Assembly: GCA_007136525.1 (NCBI GenBank)
Contig: SLGU01000337.1
Coordinates: forward strand, 1-6,078
Direction: 5' to 3'
DNA from: Desulfobacteraceae bacterium
Lineage (GTDB): Bacteria > Desulfobacterota > Desulfobacteria > Desulfobacterales > Desulfosalsimonadaceae
DNA: 6,078 nt
Both the position numbers and the translations under genes were made by a program. Within the stretch, counting starts at the first letter, position 1. The number at the start of each line of letters is the position of its first letter. Of the stretch, positions 1 through 6,074 are shown piece by piece. The notes beneath the pieces are model-generated. The model was not told the origin of the DNA and did not search any database. It saw nothing but the letters and a program-made list of their open reading frames with translations.

Positions 1-698
1 GGCTGGTGGAAGTGCCCATGGGGCTCTCCCTTAGAAAAATGATTTTCGAGATCGGCGGGGGAATTCCAAAGAAGCGGAAATTCAAGGCGGTGCAGCTCGG
101 CGGGCCGTCCGGAGGATGCGTTCCCGAGCACCTCCTGGACACCCCGGTCGATTTCGAGGAGATCGCCAAGGTCGGCGCGATCATGGGCTCCGGTGGCGTC
201 ATCGTCATGGATGATCAGACCTGCATGGTCGATATGGCCCGCTTTTTCATGGACTTCATCCAGGAGGAGTCCTGCGGCAAATGCACTCCCTGCCGGGAAG
301 GCACGCGGCGCCTCCTTGAGATCGTGGAGAGAATCTGCGAAGGCCACGGGGTTCCGGAAGACATTGGAATACTCGAGGAGTTGTCGGTGGTCATCAAGAA
401 CTCTTCCCTGTGCGGCCTGGGGCAGACGGCTCCGAATCCCGTGCTGTCGACGCTTCGTTATTTCAGGGAAGAATATGATGCCCATGTCAATGAAAAACGC
501 TGTCCCGCCAAGCGCTGTGCAGCGCTGCTCGAGTTCCGGGTGGTCGATGAAAAATGCACCAAGTGCGGACTGTGCTACAAAGCATGTCCCGTGGACGCCA
601 TTGCCTGGAAGAAAAAGGAAGTCGCGGTTATCGACAAGGAGAACTGCATCCAGTGCCTGAGCTGCTATAGTGCATGCCGGTTTGACGCCATTGATTAG
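1..698 (+). CDS. NuoF/HydB/HndC-type NAD(P)H-binding subunit with fused 2x[4Fe-4S] ferredoxin domain, 5' truncated
   Basis: The reading frame is already open at the left edge, so the N-terminal FMN/NAD(P)-binding part lies outside the window; about 231 C-terminal residues remain (numbered here from the GTG at 6, which is not the true start). Residues 4-40 match the SLBB-type segment of the family (GLSLRKMIFEIGGGIP, then GGPSGGCVP). C90, C93, C96 and C136 (ESCGKCTPCREG, then SLCGLGQTAPNP) are the ligands of the N3-type [4Fe-4S] cluster. A C-terminal bacterial ferredoxin domain follows, with two CxxCxxCxxxC motifs at C184/187/190/194 and C214/217/220/224. Family members pass electrons between NAD(P)H, through FMN, and iron-sulfur clusters in cytoplasmic complexes such as NADP-reducing or electron-bifurcating [FeFe] hydrogenases, NAD-linked formate dehydrogenases or complex I-like enzymes. 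The fused ferredoxin domain favours the HydB/HndC type over classical NuoF. No partner subunit is visible and the next gene faces the other way, so this is the last gene of its operon and the partner enzyme cannot be named. The protein ends six residues after the last cluster cysteine, and its TAG stop overlaps the edge of an inverted-repeat element. Confidence 0.93.
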   Translation, partial: LVEVPMGLSLRKMIFEIGGGIPKKRKFKAVQLGGPSGGCVPEHLLDTPVDFEEIAKVGAIMGSGGVIVMDDQTCMVDMARFFMDFIQEESCGKCTPCREGTRRLLEIVERICEGHGVPEDIGILEELSVVIKNSSLCGLGQTAPNPVLSTLRYFREEYDAHVNEKRCPAKRCAALLEFRVVDEKCTKCGLCYKACPVDAIAWKKKEVAVIDKENCIQCLSCYSACRFDAID

Positions 699-853
699 AG
701 CCCATCTCATATTTGACGCATTCGTAAAAAGTCGATATCAGACGACATTGAAACGTCTTGCACCAAATTCTCGAAATACGCGCGTATGTCTCCGGTTTGA
801 AACAAGACGCCGCCGTGATCTTGAACCGAAATCCGAATTTTGAGATGGGTTCT
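697..853. repeat. Quasi-palindromic MITE-like element
   Basis: The ends are 13-base inverted repeats with one mismatch: AGAGCCCATCTCA at 697-709 against TGAGATGGGTTCT at 841-853. The one mismatch, G700 with T850, is a wobble pair in RNA. Inside lies a second nested inverted repeat, CGTCTTG at 754-760 with CAAGACG at 803-809. It is centred on a perfect 12-base palindrome, ATACGCGCGTAT, at 776-787. Further pairs (764-767 with 796-799, 773-774 with 789-790) share the same axis, so much of the element can fold into one long interrupted hairpin. It has no convincing coding content. Size, terminal inverted repeats and overall symmetry fit a miniature inverted-repeat transposable element or a dispersed palindromic repeat. 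No clear target-site duplication was found, and copy number cannot be judged from one window. It could alternatively be a bidirectional termination or processing structure between two convergent genes. Confidence 0.6.
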
Positions 854-864
854 GTGCGCTATGT

Positions 865-916
865 GCCGTGCATCCTTTACATGCGGGATTTTCCCTGCCT
901 GTAAAGGATGCCCGGC
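865..916. other. Strong intergenic hairpin between convergent genes
   Basis: A perfect 12-bp stem is formed by GCATCCTTTACA (870-881) and TGTAAAGGATGC (900-911). It continues inward with GC/GC and GGG/CCC pairs (883-887 with 893-898, one bulged T) around an ATTTT loop. It continues outward, after one mismatch, with GCCG/CGGC (865-868 with 913-916), giving about 21 base pairs. It lies between the 3' ends of the NuoF-like and thioesterase genes, where a transcription terminator is expected. The usual adjacent U-tract is missing: the nearest plus-strand T-rich run starts at about 931, some 15 bases beyond the stem, and the minus strand has none. It may therefore be an RNA 3'-end stabiliser, an atypical terminator or another dispersed palindrome. 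The remaining intergenic bases (917-947) show nothing else recognisable. Confidence 0.55.
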
Positions 917-947
917 CCGTTGCCCGCCCCTGTTTTTGTTTTGCCCG

Positions 948-1664
948 TCAGGATACCGCCCACTTTCCCGATGCAAATACCGTATCTTCCTTGTAAATAT
1001 TAAAAAGCCCCGTTTTCCCGTTGATTTCATAACCGGCTTCAAGGGTTTCGACATCCCTGCCGATCTGTCTGTTGTAATGCAGGTGAATGGATTGTAATCC
1101 GGCTGGATCATACCCGTTCCGGCAAAGCAGGGCCAGCAGATAATCGAAATAAACCGCGTTGTTGACGTGGTTAAGGGGGTCGTAATCCGTGGGGCGCGTG
1201 GTGATGAGCGTCTTGTGCTGCGGGTTGACTGGTATTTCGGGTTTCCATGCGTCGAGATCGAATTCCGTGGCCGCCTCTCCCACCGTACCGTACCTGTCTC
1301 CTGTTTCCGGGGGTATTTTCAGGAGGCGGCGAGTGTCGAGATCATAGAACAACCAGACCGTGGTGGCCGAAGCAATCCGGGTGTCGCCGGAATAAAGCTC
1401 ATATTCCCGGTATGTCTTATACCCTTTTGACGCCCTGTGCCATGTCACCGCTGTCACTGTTTCGCCGTATACCGGGTATCGGTCGATTCGGGCTGCAATC
1501 CGGCTCAATATCCAGCGGCGGCCAACGGCGGTCATGGCATTTTCGGCATCATCCGCATGCTTGCCGGACGCCTCCTGCAATACCCGGAACAGTGCCCCCA
1601 GGGTAATCCGGTAGTCCGGGCCGATATCAAAATAATTCAAGGCCCTTGTTATGGAAACCTTCAT
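948..1664 (-). CDS. FatA-like acyl-ACP thioesterase (double hotdog fold)
   Basis: The 238-residue product has the size and layout of bacterial acyl-ACP thioesterases, cytoplasmic enzymes that hydrolyse acyl-ACP to free fatty acid. The first hotdog domain spans about residues 1-125: DIGPDYRITLGALFRVLQEA at 13-32 is the substrate-side helix, and WILSRIAARIDRYPVYGETV and WHRASKGYKTYREYEL are typical first-domain strands. The second domain starts near 145 and carries the family's central-helix motif DYDPLNHVNNAVYFDYL at 160-176, then LHYNRQIGRD at 195-204. Against the plant-type catalytic pattern DxNxH, Asp162 and His166 are present but the Asn position is Leu164, with Asn165 next to the His. The plant Glu-Cys pair in the LEYRREC motif reads Gln200-Ile201. 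These comparisons are from memory. The ATG start is supported by GGAG at 1670-1673, five bases upstream. The gene stands alone, divergent from the exonuclease gene and convergent with the redox gene. Another hotdog thioesterase acting on acyl-CoA remains possible. Confidence 0.87.
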   Translation of the reverse strand: MKVSITRALNYFDIGPDYRITLGALFRVLQEASGKHADDAENAMTAVGRRWILSRIAARIDRYPVYGETVTAVTWHRASKGYKTYREYELYSGDTRIASATTVWLFYDLDTRRLLKIPPETGDRYGTVGEAATEFDLDAWKPEIPVNPQHKTLITTRPTDYDPLNHVNNAVYFDYLLALLCRNGYDPAGLQSIHLHYNRQIGRDVETLEAGYEINGKTGLFNIYKEDTVFASGKWAVS

Positions 1665-1693
1665 TTGCGCTCCGATTTTTCTTATTGTGAATC

Positions 1694-1724
1694 ATTTTAT
1701 TTGTGGTTTTCATGATGGGTTTAA
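1694..1724 (-). promoter_or_regulatory. Candidate promoter of the thioesterase gene
   Basis: On the minus strand, TAAAAT (1694-1699, five of six matches to a sigma-70 -10 box) lies about 30 bases upstream of the thioesterase ATG in an AT-rich stretch. The best -35-like hexamer is TTAAAC (1719-1724), a poor match at a wide spacing of 19 bases. An alternative -35, TTTACA at 1732-1737, sits too far from this -10 and has only a weak -10 of its own. The position is sensible for a divergent intergenic region, but the evidence is weak. Confidence 0.3.
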
Positions 1725-1738
1725 CATACTTTGTAAAC
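1719..1738. promoter_or_regulatory. Imperfect 20-base dyad, possible operator
   Basis: GTTTA (1719-1723) and TAAAC (1734-1738) form a dyad with a 10-base centre. It overlaps the candidate -35 region of the thioesterase gene and lies in the divergent spacer shared with the exonuclease gene. Size and symmetry fit a homodimeric repressor site (for example the TetR or GntR type that often controls fatty-acid genes), but the arms are short and AT-rich, so chance occurrence is realistic. No regulator gene is present in the window. Confidence 0.22.
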
Positions 1739-1762
1739 GAATCGAATTAAAAAAATACCGGA

Positions 1763-1795
1763 CTGTAAGGCTTTCTGTCGTAAAACAGAATACAG
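1763..1795 (+). promoter_or_regulatory. Nested dyad upstream of the exonuclease gene
   Basis: A perfect inverted repeat, TTCTGT (1773-1778) and ACAGAA (1785-1790), is separated by six bases. It is enclosed by a second pair, CTGTA (1763-1767) and TACAG (1791-1795). If transcribed, these would form an 11-bp hairpin with a five-base bulge on the 5' side, ending 33 bases before the ATG at 1829. As DNA it could be a compound operator. It is not a LexA box: the CTG/CAG spacing is 8, not the enterobacterial 10. Confidence 0.35.
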
Positions 1796-1828
1796 CGGTT
1801 TTCAGGAAAGGGGAAAAACGGGCGCACC

Positions 1829-2671
1829 ATGCTTGAAAATACATTCTGCCATATCCAGGGGATCGGCCCCCGAACGGAAAAACGGCTGTGGGAAGCCGAT
1901 ATACATGGCTGGCACGATTTTTTGAACTGGCGGCAACCCTCGTTTGGCCGGGCGACGTTTAGTTCGATGACCCACAGCGTCGCCGCATCCATGGCGGCTT
2001 TGGCGGCAGGGAAGCCTTCCTGGTTTTATGACCGGTTGAAGGGTTCCGAACACTGGCGGATGTTCAGAGATTTCAAGCACAAAACCGCCTATATCGACAT
2101 CGAGACCACCGGGTTGGACAGGGGCCTGAGCATCATCACCACCATTGCCCTGTATGACGGGAAGAACATCCGGACCTATGTCAACGGGGATAACCTGGAC
2201 AATTTTATCAATGATATCGGTGCGTATGACCTTCTTGTGACCTATAACGGAAAATGTTTTGACGTGCCCTTTATCGAGTCTTTTTTTGATGTCCGGCTGC
2301 CCCATGCCCAGATTGATCTGAGATATGTATTGGGCAGTCTCGGGTTCAAGGGTGGGCTCAAAAATGTGGAGAAACGGTTCGGCATATCCCGGAATGAACT
2401 GGAAGGCGTGGACGGTTATTTTGCCGTGCTTCTGTGGATGGAATATGAAAACCGGGCTAACCGGCGGGCACTGGAAACCCTGATCGCATATAACGTTGAA
2501 GACGTTGTCAATCTTGAATTTCTGATGCATCATGCCTATAATATCAAGGTCCGGGACATGCCATTTGGACAGGATCTGGTCATGGACGTCCCTTTCCGGC
2601 CGAAAGTGCCGTATGCGGCGGATATCGACCTGGTCAACAGCATCCGCCGGCGTTTTTTCCCGGACAGGTAG
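1829..2671 (+). CDS. YprB-like RNase H-fold DEDD exonuclease with N-terminal HhH-like segment
   Basis: The 280-residue product carries the motifs of the RNase_H_2/YprB family, 3'-5' exonuclease-like enzymes with a two-metal DEDD active site. Motif I is AYIDIETTGL (Asp90, Glu92). Motif II is YNGKCFDVPFIE (Asn140, Asp145). An intermediate HAQIDLRYVLG (Asp163) and GLKNVEKRFGI follow, and motif III is YNVEDVVNLEFL (Asp225). All expected acidic residues are present, so it is probably active. Residues 8-32 (HIQGIGPRTEKRL, then W, then HDFL) resemble a helix-hairpin-helix DNA-binding element. There is no signal peptide, so it should be cytoplasmic. The substrate is unknown; a role in DNA or RNA processing is inference. 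The ATG at 1829 is the only start in frame after the stop at 1781-1783 and is needed to keep the HhH-like segment. The nearest purine-rich stretch (AGGAAAGGGG at 1804-1813) ends 15 bases upstream, an unusually long spacing that suggests modest translation. The AsmA-like gene follows after 37 bases. Confidence 0.88.
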   Translation: MLENTFCHIQGIGPRTEKRLWEADIHGWHDFLNWRQPSFGRATFSSMTHSVAASMAALAAGKPSWFYDRLKGSEHWRMFRDFKHKTAYIDIETTGLDRGLSIITTIALYDGKNIRTYVNGDNLDNFINDIGAYDLLVTYNGKCFDVPFIESFFDVRLPHAQIDLRYVLGSLGFKGGLKNVEKRFGISRNELEGVDGYFAVLLWMEYENRANRRALETLIAYNVEDVVNLEFLMHHAYNIKVRDMPFGQDLVMDVPFRPKVPYAADIDLVNSIRRRFFPDR

Positions 2672-2708
2672 CTTTTATTTTTTTCAATAAGCAGGATGCC
2701 ACACGCCG

Positions 2709-5700
2709 ATGATCATGCCTGAATATTTGAAGCGCATTCCGACAGCGCTGCTTTTTGTCTGCCTGGGGGGTATCGTTCTTTTTTTCGCCCCCTTGGGGCC
2801 GCTGGTGGCCCCCCTGGCCGAAAAAGAGCTGGCGCGCATGGTTCAAGCACAGGTAACGCTCGACAAGCCATCTTTCAGCCTGTACAGGGGATTGCGCGTA
2901 AAACGCGTGGTCATAAGCCCGGAAGGGGCTGGAAACGCACCTGTTCTGCTGGCAGACATGGCTGTGCAGCATGACATGCGGGCGCTTCTGGCCGGTGACT
3001 ATCGCCCCCGTCGGGTTCGGATCGGCAACGTTGAAGCTGCAGTGACTCAAGGCATCCTGCAGTGGGTGTCTGCCCTGCTGGAGGCGGAGGACTATTCAGG
3101 CATATTCCCCGAGCTGGAAATCAATGACGGCACGATTGACTGGCCCCTTTCCGAACCGTTCAGGCCGCTTCACTTTAAGCAACTCCGCGTTTCCGCATGG
3201 TCCGACGATGCGCAAACCATAACCGGAACGGTTTCTTTTCTTGCAGGAAAAAATGATGTTCAATTCACATTTGATGCAGCCCCTGAAGCGGGATTTGTCG
3301 AAACGGAGATTACGGCAACCGGGTTTGACCTTTCTTTTTTGCCGGCATTGGAAATTGCCGGCGTTGATATCGACCCGGCAATGGTCAAGATCCGCGGGGC
3401 ATTGTCCGGCGCGGTCACGTTTCTGACGACTTCGCGTCAATGGATAGGGAACCTTGAGCTTACCGGGATTACCGCCGGCCATCCTTCGACCGGCCTGGTT
3501 ATTGCCAACGGCCGGTCCGGGGTGCAGCTTGACGGCAGGGAAATTGTTTTTCACCATGCGGATTTTCAGGTTGCCGGGGGGCGGATTGCCATGCCGGCGG
3601 CGCAGTTGGTACTGGGTGAAAAAGGGGTTACGGCTTTTCGTTTTTACGGGGACGCGACGCGGCTGGATCTTGCTGCACTGAAAGCAATGGGGTTTTTGGG
3701 CATTTTTCCTGAATGGGTTCAGCCCGGCAGGATCGATGGCGGGGTGCTCGATGCGGTTGTGCAAGGAGAGTGGCTTCCGGCGGGCGGCATGGACTATCGT
3801 GTCGACCTCGATATTCGGGAGGGTTCCGGTACATTGAAGGACCCGGAAGTTGAGGCGTCTGTTTTTGAGGCAACAGCCGCTGTCCAGACAGGGGACAAAG
3901 TGACTGTGGAGCGTGCATTCGCCCGTTTCTGGGGGGGATGGGCCGAGGTGTCCGGCGCTTTCGACATCCTGGATATGGACATGGAGAACTATGATTTTGA
4001 CATTCATTTTGGGGATATCGTCCAAAGCGCCGACTTGATGGCGGTGCTTCCCGAAACGGTTGCCGAGGGCGTGCTTTTTGCAGGTCCTTCAAACGCCAGG
4101 GTGGGCGGACATATCCGGTTGACGGATGACATGACAGATCTTGATTTAACGGTTCAGGCCGATACCCTTGCCCCGCCGGGCCTGCCGTTGGTTTTTTCCA
4201 ACGCGGAAGGGCGTATTCAATGGTTTACGGATTCACCGCGCATCGTTTTCAAGGATGTTTCCGGAGACATTGATGGAAGCCCGGTCCGAGGCGCCGGCGC
4301 GCTTCTGCTTGAAGACCGGCTGGCGGCGGATTTTTCGGTGGAGGGGAAAGATGTGCCCCTGGATCGGGACCTGCCGGCGTGGATAAACCTGGATATGGGG
4401 GAATGGGCGGTTGACGGCCGCTTTGATATTGCCCTTGAGGCCCGGAACTGGCGTCCCGTGGAAGGGGCCATGGCCGATTCACTGGCCGGCATGCAGGCGG
4501 AGATGGCCCTTTCGGCAGTTTCTTTTTCCCATCCGGATTACGGTCGGGTCGCTGAATCGTTGGAAGGCCGGCTGATCCAGGACGCAGCCGGCGTTGAATT
4601 GGATTATTACAAAGGGCGGGTCTTCGGCATCGGCGTGGATGGAAACGGGCGCTTTTCCTTTGCCGCCGGGGATGATGATCCATACCTGGTGGTTAATACC
4701 GAAATGTTTCCACTGACGCCGGACTTGTTGCACCGGCTGCCCTTCTTGTCCGAAGCTGACGGCCTGAAAGCGGATGGCCGGGCAAAAATCCACGGCCGTA
4801 TTGAAGCCCGGCCGGAAGACGCATGGGGCCTGTCCGGGAATTTGACCGCAGCGCTGGAGGGGGCGGAAATCACGCATCCCGGCATGCCGCCCGTGGGCGG
4901 CAGCGGTTTTGTTGATTTCAGATTTTCCGGTGAGGAAGCCTCGGGCAACATCTCCCTTTCCGACGTAAGTGCCGGAAAATTCAAGGGCGATCACCTGTCT
5001 GCTGATTTTCAGCATGCCCCCCCTGTGCTTGGCTTCAGAAACCTTCATATTCAAGCCTACGGCGGCAGCATTGACGCGCCATCAACGCAGATTAACACGG
5101 CAGACAAAACATGGTCGGTTCAATTCGGAATCACGGAAATGGCCCTTGAAAGCCTCGCAAGGTCATTTGAGGGCATGGAGAAGCAGGCTTTTCAGGGGTA
5201 TCTGCAATCCAGGATGATCCTGGAAGGGCGGTCAACGGATGTGCAATCCATTAAAGGGAGGGGGGAGGTGGCGGTCAATAATGGCAGGCTTTACAGTTTT
5301 CCCCTGCTGGTTGCGGTTTTAAGCCTTTTTGACCTTAAAATGCCCACGCAGAATCCGGTAACCGACGCCTATGGGGTATTCAGCATTGAAAACGGCATCA
5401 TCAGTATTGAAGACCTTCTCTTTACGGGGGGGTCCATACCGATATACATGGAAGGGTATATCGGGCTTCAAAACGATGTCGCATTCCAGGACCAGCCGAT
5501 CTTTATGCTTGTCACGCTGGCGAGAAACGACAGTTTTCTGGACCGCATTCCCATCGTCGGCATCCTGAAGCATCATACCATTGATTTTCTGCGCCGGGCT
5601 ATATTTCAGGCAAGGGTCACCGGAACCATCGGTGATTACAGGGTGACGACCATCCGGACCCCCGTTGAGGCCCAGATACGGAAGATGTGGCAATTTCTCC

Positions 5701-5744
5701 AGAGAACGACGCCGTTTCCCAGAGATATGGACGACCTTTTCTAG
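2709..5744 (+). CDS. AsmA-superfamily (YdbH/YhdP/TamB-like) membrane-anchored envelope protein
   Basis: The 1011-residue product starts with a short basic segment (KR at 8-9) and one hydrophobic segment at about 11-36, which reads as an uncleaved inner-membrane anchor with the rest in the periplasm. The long remainder is rich in alternating beta-strand patterns and Gly-Asp turns (repeated 'G.i', 'dG.i' and 'l.g.v' elements) without catalytic motifs or cysteine clusters. About residues 820-1000 resemble the AsmA C-terminal region: GRGEVAVNNGRLYSFPLL near 850-867, FSIENGIISIEDLLF, a MEGYIGL strand, then a VTGTIGDYRV end. Family members (TamB, YhdP, YdbH, AsmA) are bridge-like proteins implicated in moving phospholipids or assembling outer-membrane components across the periplasm. 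The choice of subfamily is unsure; the length is between AsmA and YhdP/TamB and nearer YdbH. Start 2709 is preferred because AGGA lies at 2693-2696; an in-frame ATG at 2715 is possible. It follows the exonuclease gene by 37 bases with no terminator hairpin between, so cotranscription is likely. No clear terminator follows. Confidence 0.8.
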   Translation: MIMPEYLKRIPTALLFVCLGGIVLFFAPLGPLVAPLAEKELARMVQAQVTLDKPSFSLYRGLRVKRVVISPEGAGNAPVLLADMAVQHDMRALLAGDYRPRRVRIGNVEAAVTQGILQWVSALLEAEDYSGIFPELEINDGTIDWPLSEPFRPLHFKQLRVSAWSDDAQTITGTVSFLAGKNDVQFTFDAAPEAGFVETEITATGFDLSFLPALEIAGVDIDPAMVKIRGALSGAVTFLTTSRQWIGNLELTGITAGHPSTGLVIANGRSGVQLDGREIVFHHADFQVAGGRIAMPAAQLVLGEKGVTAFRFYGDATRLDLAALKAMGFLGIFPEWVQPGRIDGGVLDAVVQGEWLPAGGMDYRVDLDIREGSGTLKDPEVEASVFEATAAVQTGDKVTVERAFARFWGGWAEVSGAFDILDMDMENYDFDIHFGDIVQSADLMAVLPETVAEGVLFAGPSNARVGGHIRLTDDMTDLDLTVQADTLAPPGLPLVFSNAEGRIQWFTDSPRIVFKDVSGDIDGSPVRGAGALLLEDRLAADFSVEGKDVPLDRDLPAWINLDMGEWAVDGRFDIALEARNWRPVEGAMADSLAGMQAEMALSAVSFSHPDYGRVAESLEGRLIQDAAGVELDYYKGRVFGIGVDGNGRFSFAAGDDDPYLVVNTEMFPLTPDLLHRLPFLSEADGLKADGRAKIHGRIEARPEDAWGLSGNLTAALEGAEITHPGMPPVGGSGFVDFRFSGEEASGNISLSDVSAGKFKGDHLSADFQHAPPVLGFRNLHIQAYGGSIDAPSTQINTADKTWSVQFGITEMALESLARSFEGMEKQAFQGYLQSRMILEGRSTDVQSIKGRGEVAVNNGRLYSFPLLVAVLSLFDLKMPTQNPVTDAYGVFSIENGIISIEDLLFTGGSIPIYMEGYIGLQNDVAFQDQPIFMLVTLARNDSFLDRIPIVGILKHHTIDFLRRAIFQARVTGTIGDYRVTTIRTPVEAQIRKMWQFLQRTTPFPRDMDDLF

Positions 5745-5834
5745 AACGTCGTTGGTGCGAAAAATGAGCGCCCGGTGCATCTGCCTGCCGGGATTTGGCT
5801 GTTTCGTCGGTGTCGGTGTCGAATTTTCAGAACC
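5745..5834. other. Intergenic spacer, nothing strong
   Basis: No gene or good terminator is visible just after the AsmA-like gene. The only structure is a weak CCCGG (5771-5775) / CCGGG (5788-5792) stem with a 12-base loop, not followed by a T-tract. A short tandem GTCGGT pair lies near 5808-5819. Transcription of the upstream operon probably ends in or beyond the palindromes that follow. Confidence 0.4.
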
Positions 5835-5867
5835 CCCAGGGGACAGACTTCCAGTCTGTCTCCCGGG
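5835..5867. repeat. REP-like palindrome
   Basis: A 33-base hairpin has an uninterrupted stem GACAGACT (5842-5849) / AGTCTGTC (5853-5860) around a TCC loop. It is extended by a G-T wobble, two G-C pairs, one mismatch and three C-G pairs. The core reads on the minus strand as GACAGACTGGAAGTCTGTC. Palindromes of this kind (an AGACTGGAAGTCT core) recur in intergenic DNA of several bacterial phyla and behave like REP elements, which is recalled knowledge and not testable here. It lacks a T-tract on either strand, so it is not a standard intrinsic terminator. Confidence 0.6.
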
Positions 5868-5916
5868 TCGAAGCCCCTGTCTGCCCTTTTATTAAAGGAC
5901 AATTTCCCCCGTGTGT

Positions 5917-6074
5917 CACCGGGCATTGCCCTTGCAACTGCAGGAGAACGCTGATAGCTCCATGGCTCACGCAAACACGCCCTGTGATAAACGGCAAAGC
6001 CACAGGGCGCTTGTCCGCGCTTCGCCAGGAGCTATCAGCAACCCCCTGCAATTGTTGCTGCGGGCAACACCCGG
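5917..6074. repeat. Long (~156 bp) quasi-palindrome, possible MITE, may extend past the window
   Basis: Three nested inverted repeats share nearly one axis. The outer arms are 5919-5931 and 6062-6074 (11 of 13 complementary). The middle arms are 5935-5961 and 6028-6054 (22 of 27, including a perfect 12-bp GCTGATAGCTCC / GGAGCTATCAGC). A TGGC/GCCA pair lies just inside, and the inner arms are CGCCCTGTG (5978-5986) and CACAGGGCG (6001-6009), perfect. The apical loop is 5987-6000. The DNA could fold into one long imperfect hairpin. No coding sequence with family features is present on either strand. A short CCTTT/AAAGG hairpin at 5885-5898 lies just to the left. Candidates are a miniature transposable element, a dispersed repeat or a structured RNA. 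Core sites of integron attC elements were looked for and not found. Confidence 0.6.

Noticed and set aside
699..947. CRISPR array or tandem repeat
   Set aside because: The repeated sequence is inverted, not direct and regularly spaced; no spacer-like pattern exists here or elsewhere in the window.
707..1111. 134-codon minus-strand ORF across the first intergenic region
   Set aside because: It reads through both palindromes and into the end of the thioesterase gene in another frame, with no recognisable domain. It is the expected product of an open frame in repeat DNA.
1731..1738. BirA (biotin repressor) half-site TTGTAAAC
   Set aside because: The second arm lies upstream in the opposite arrangement to a BirA operator, and no biotin genes are nearby.
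1775..1788. LexA (SOS) box before the exonuclease gene
   Set aside because: The CTG/CAG spacing is 8 bases, not the 10 of the enterobacterial box; without the host's own motif the claim is not supported.
1802..2533. 243-codon ORF antisense to the exonuclease gene
   Set aside because: The sense strand carries all DEDD motifs; the antisense product has no family features and is a shadow ORF in GC-rich coding DNA.
2696..2722. Eight-codon ORF overlapping the start of the AsmA-like gene
   Set aside because: Its ATG overlaps the AGGA that probably serves the real start, it has no ribosome-binding site of its own, and so short an ORF is expected by chance.
3096..4025. 309-codon ORF antisense to the AsmA-like gene
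   Set aside because: It is Pro/Arg/His-rich with no domain signature and lies wholly within a longer, well-supported sense gene.
5827..6051. Minus-strand ORFs over the terminal palindromes
   Set aside because: They translate the palindromes themselves and lack a ribosome-binding site or any known domain.
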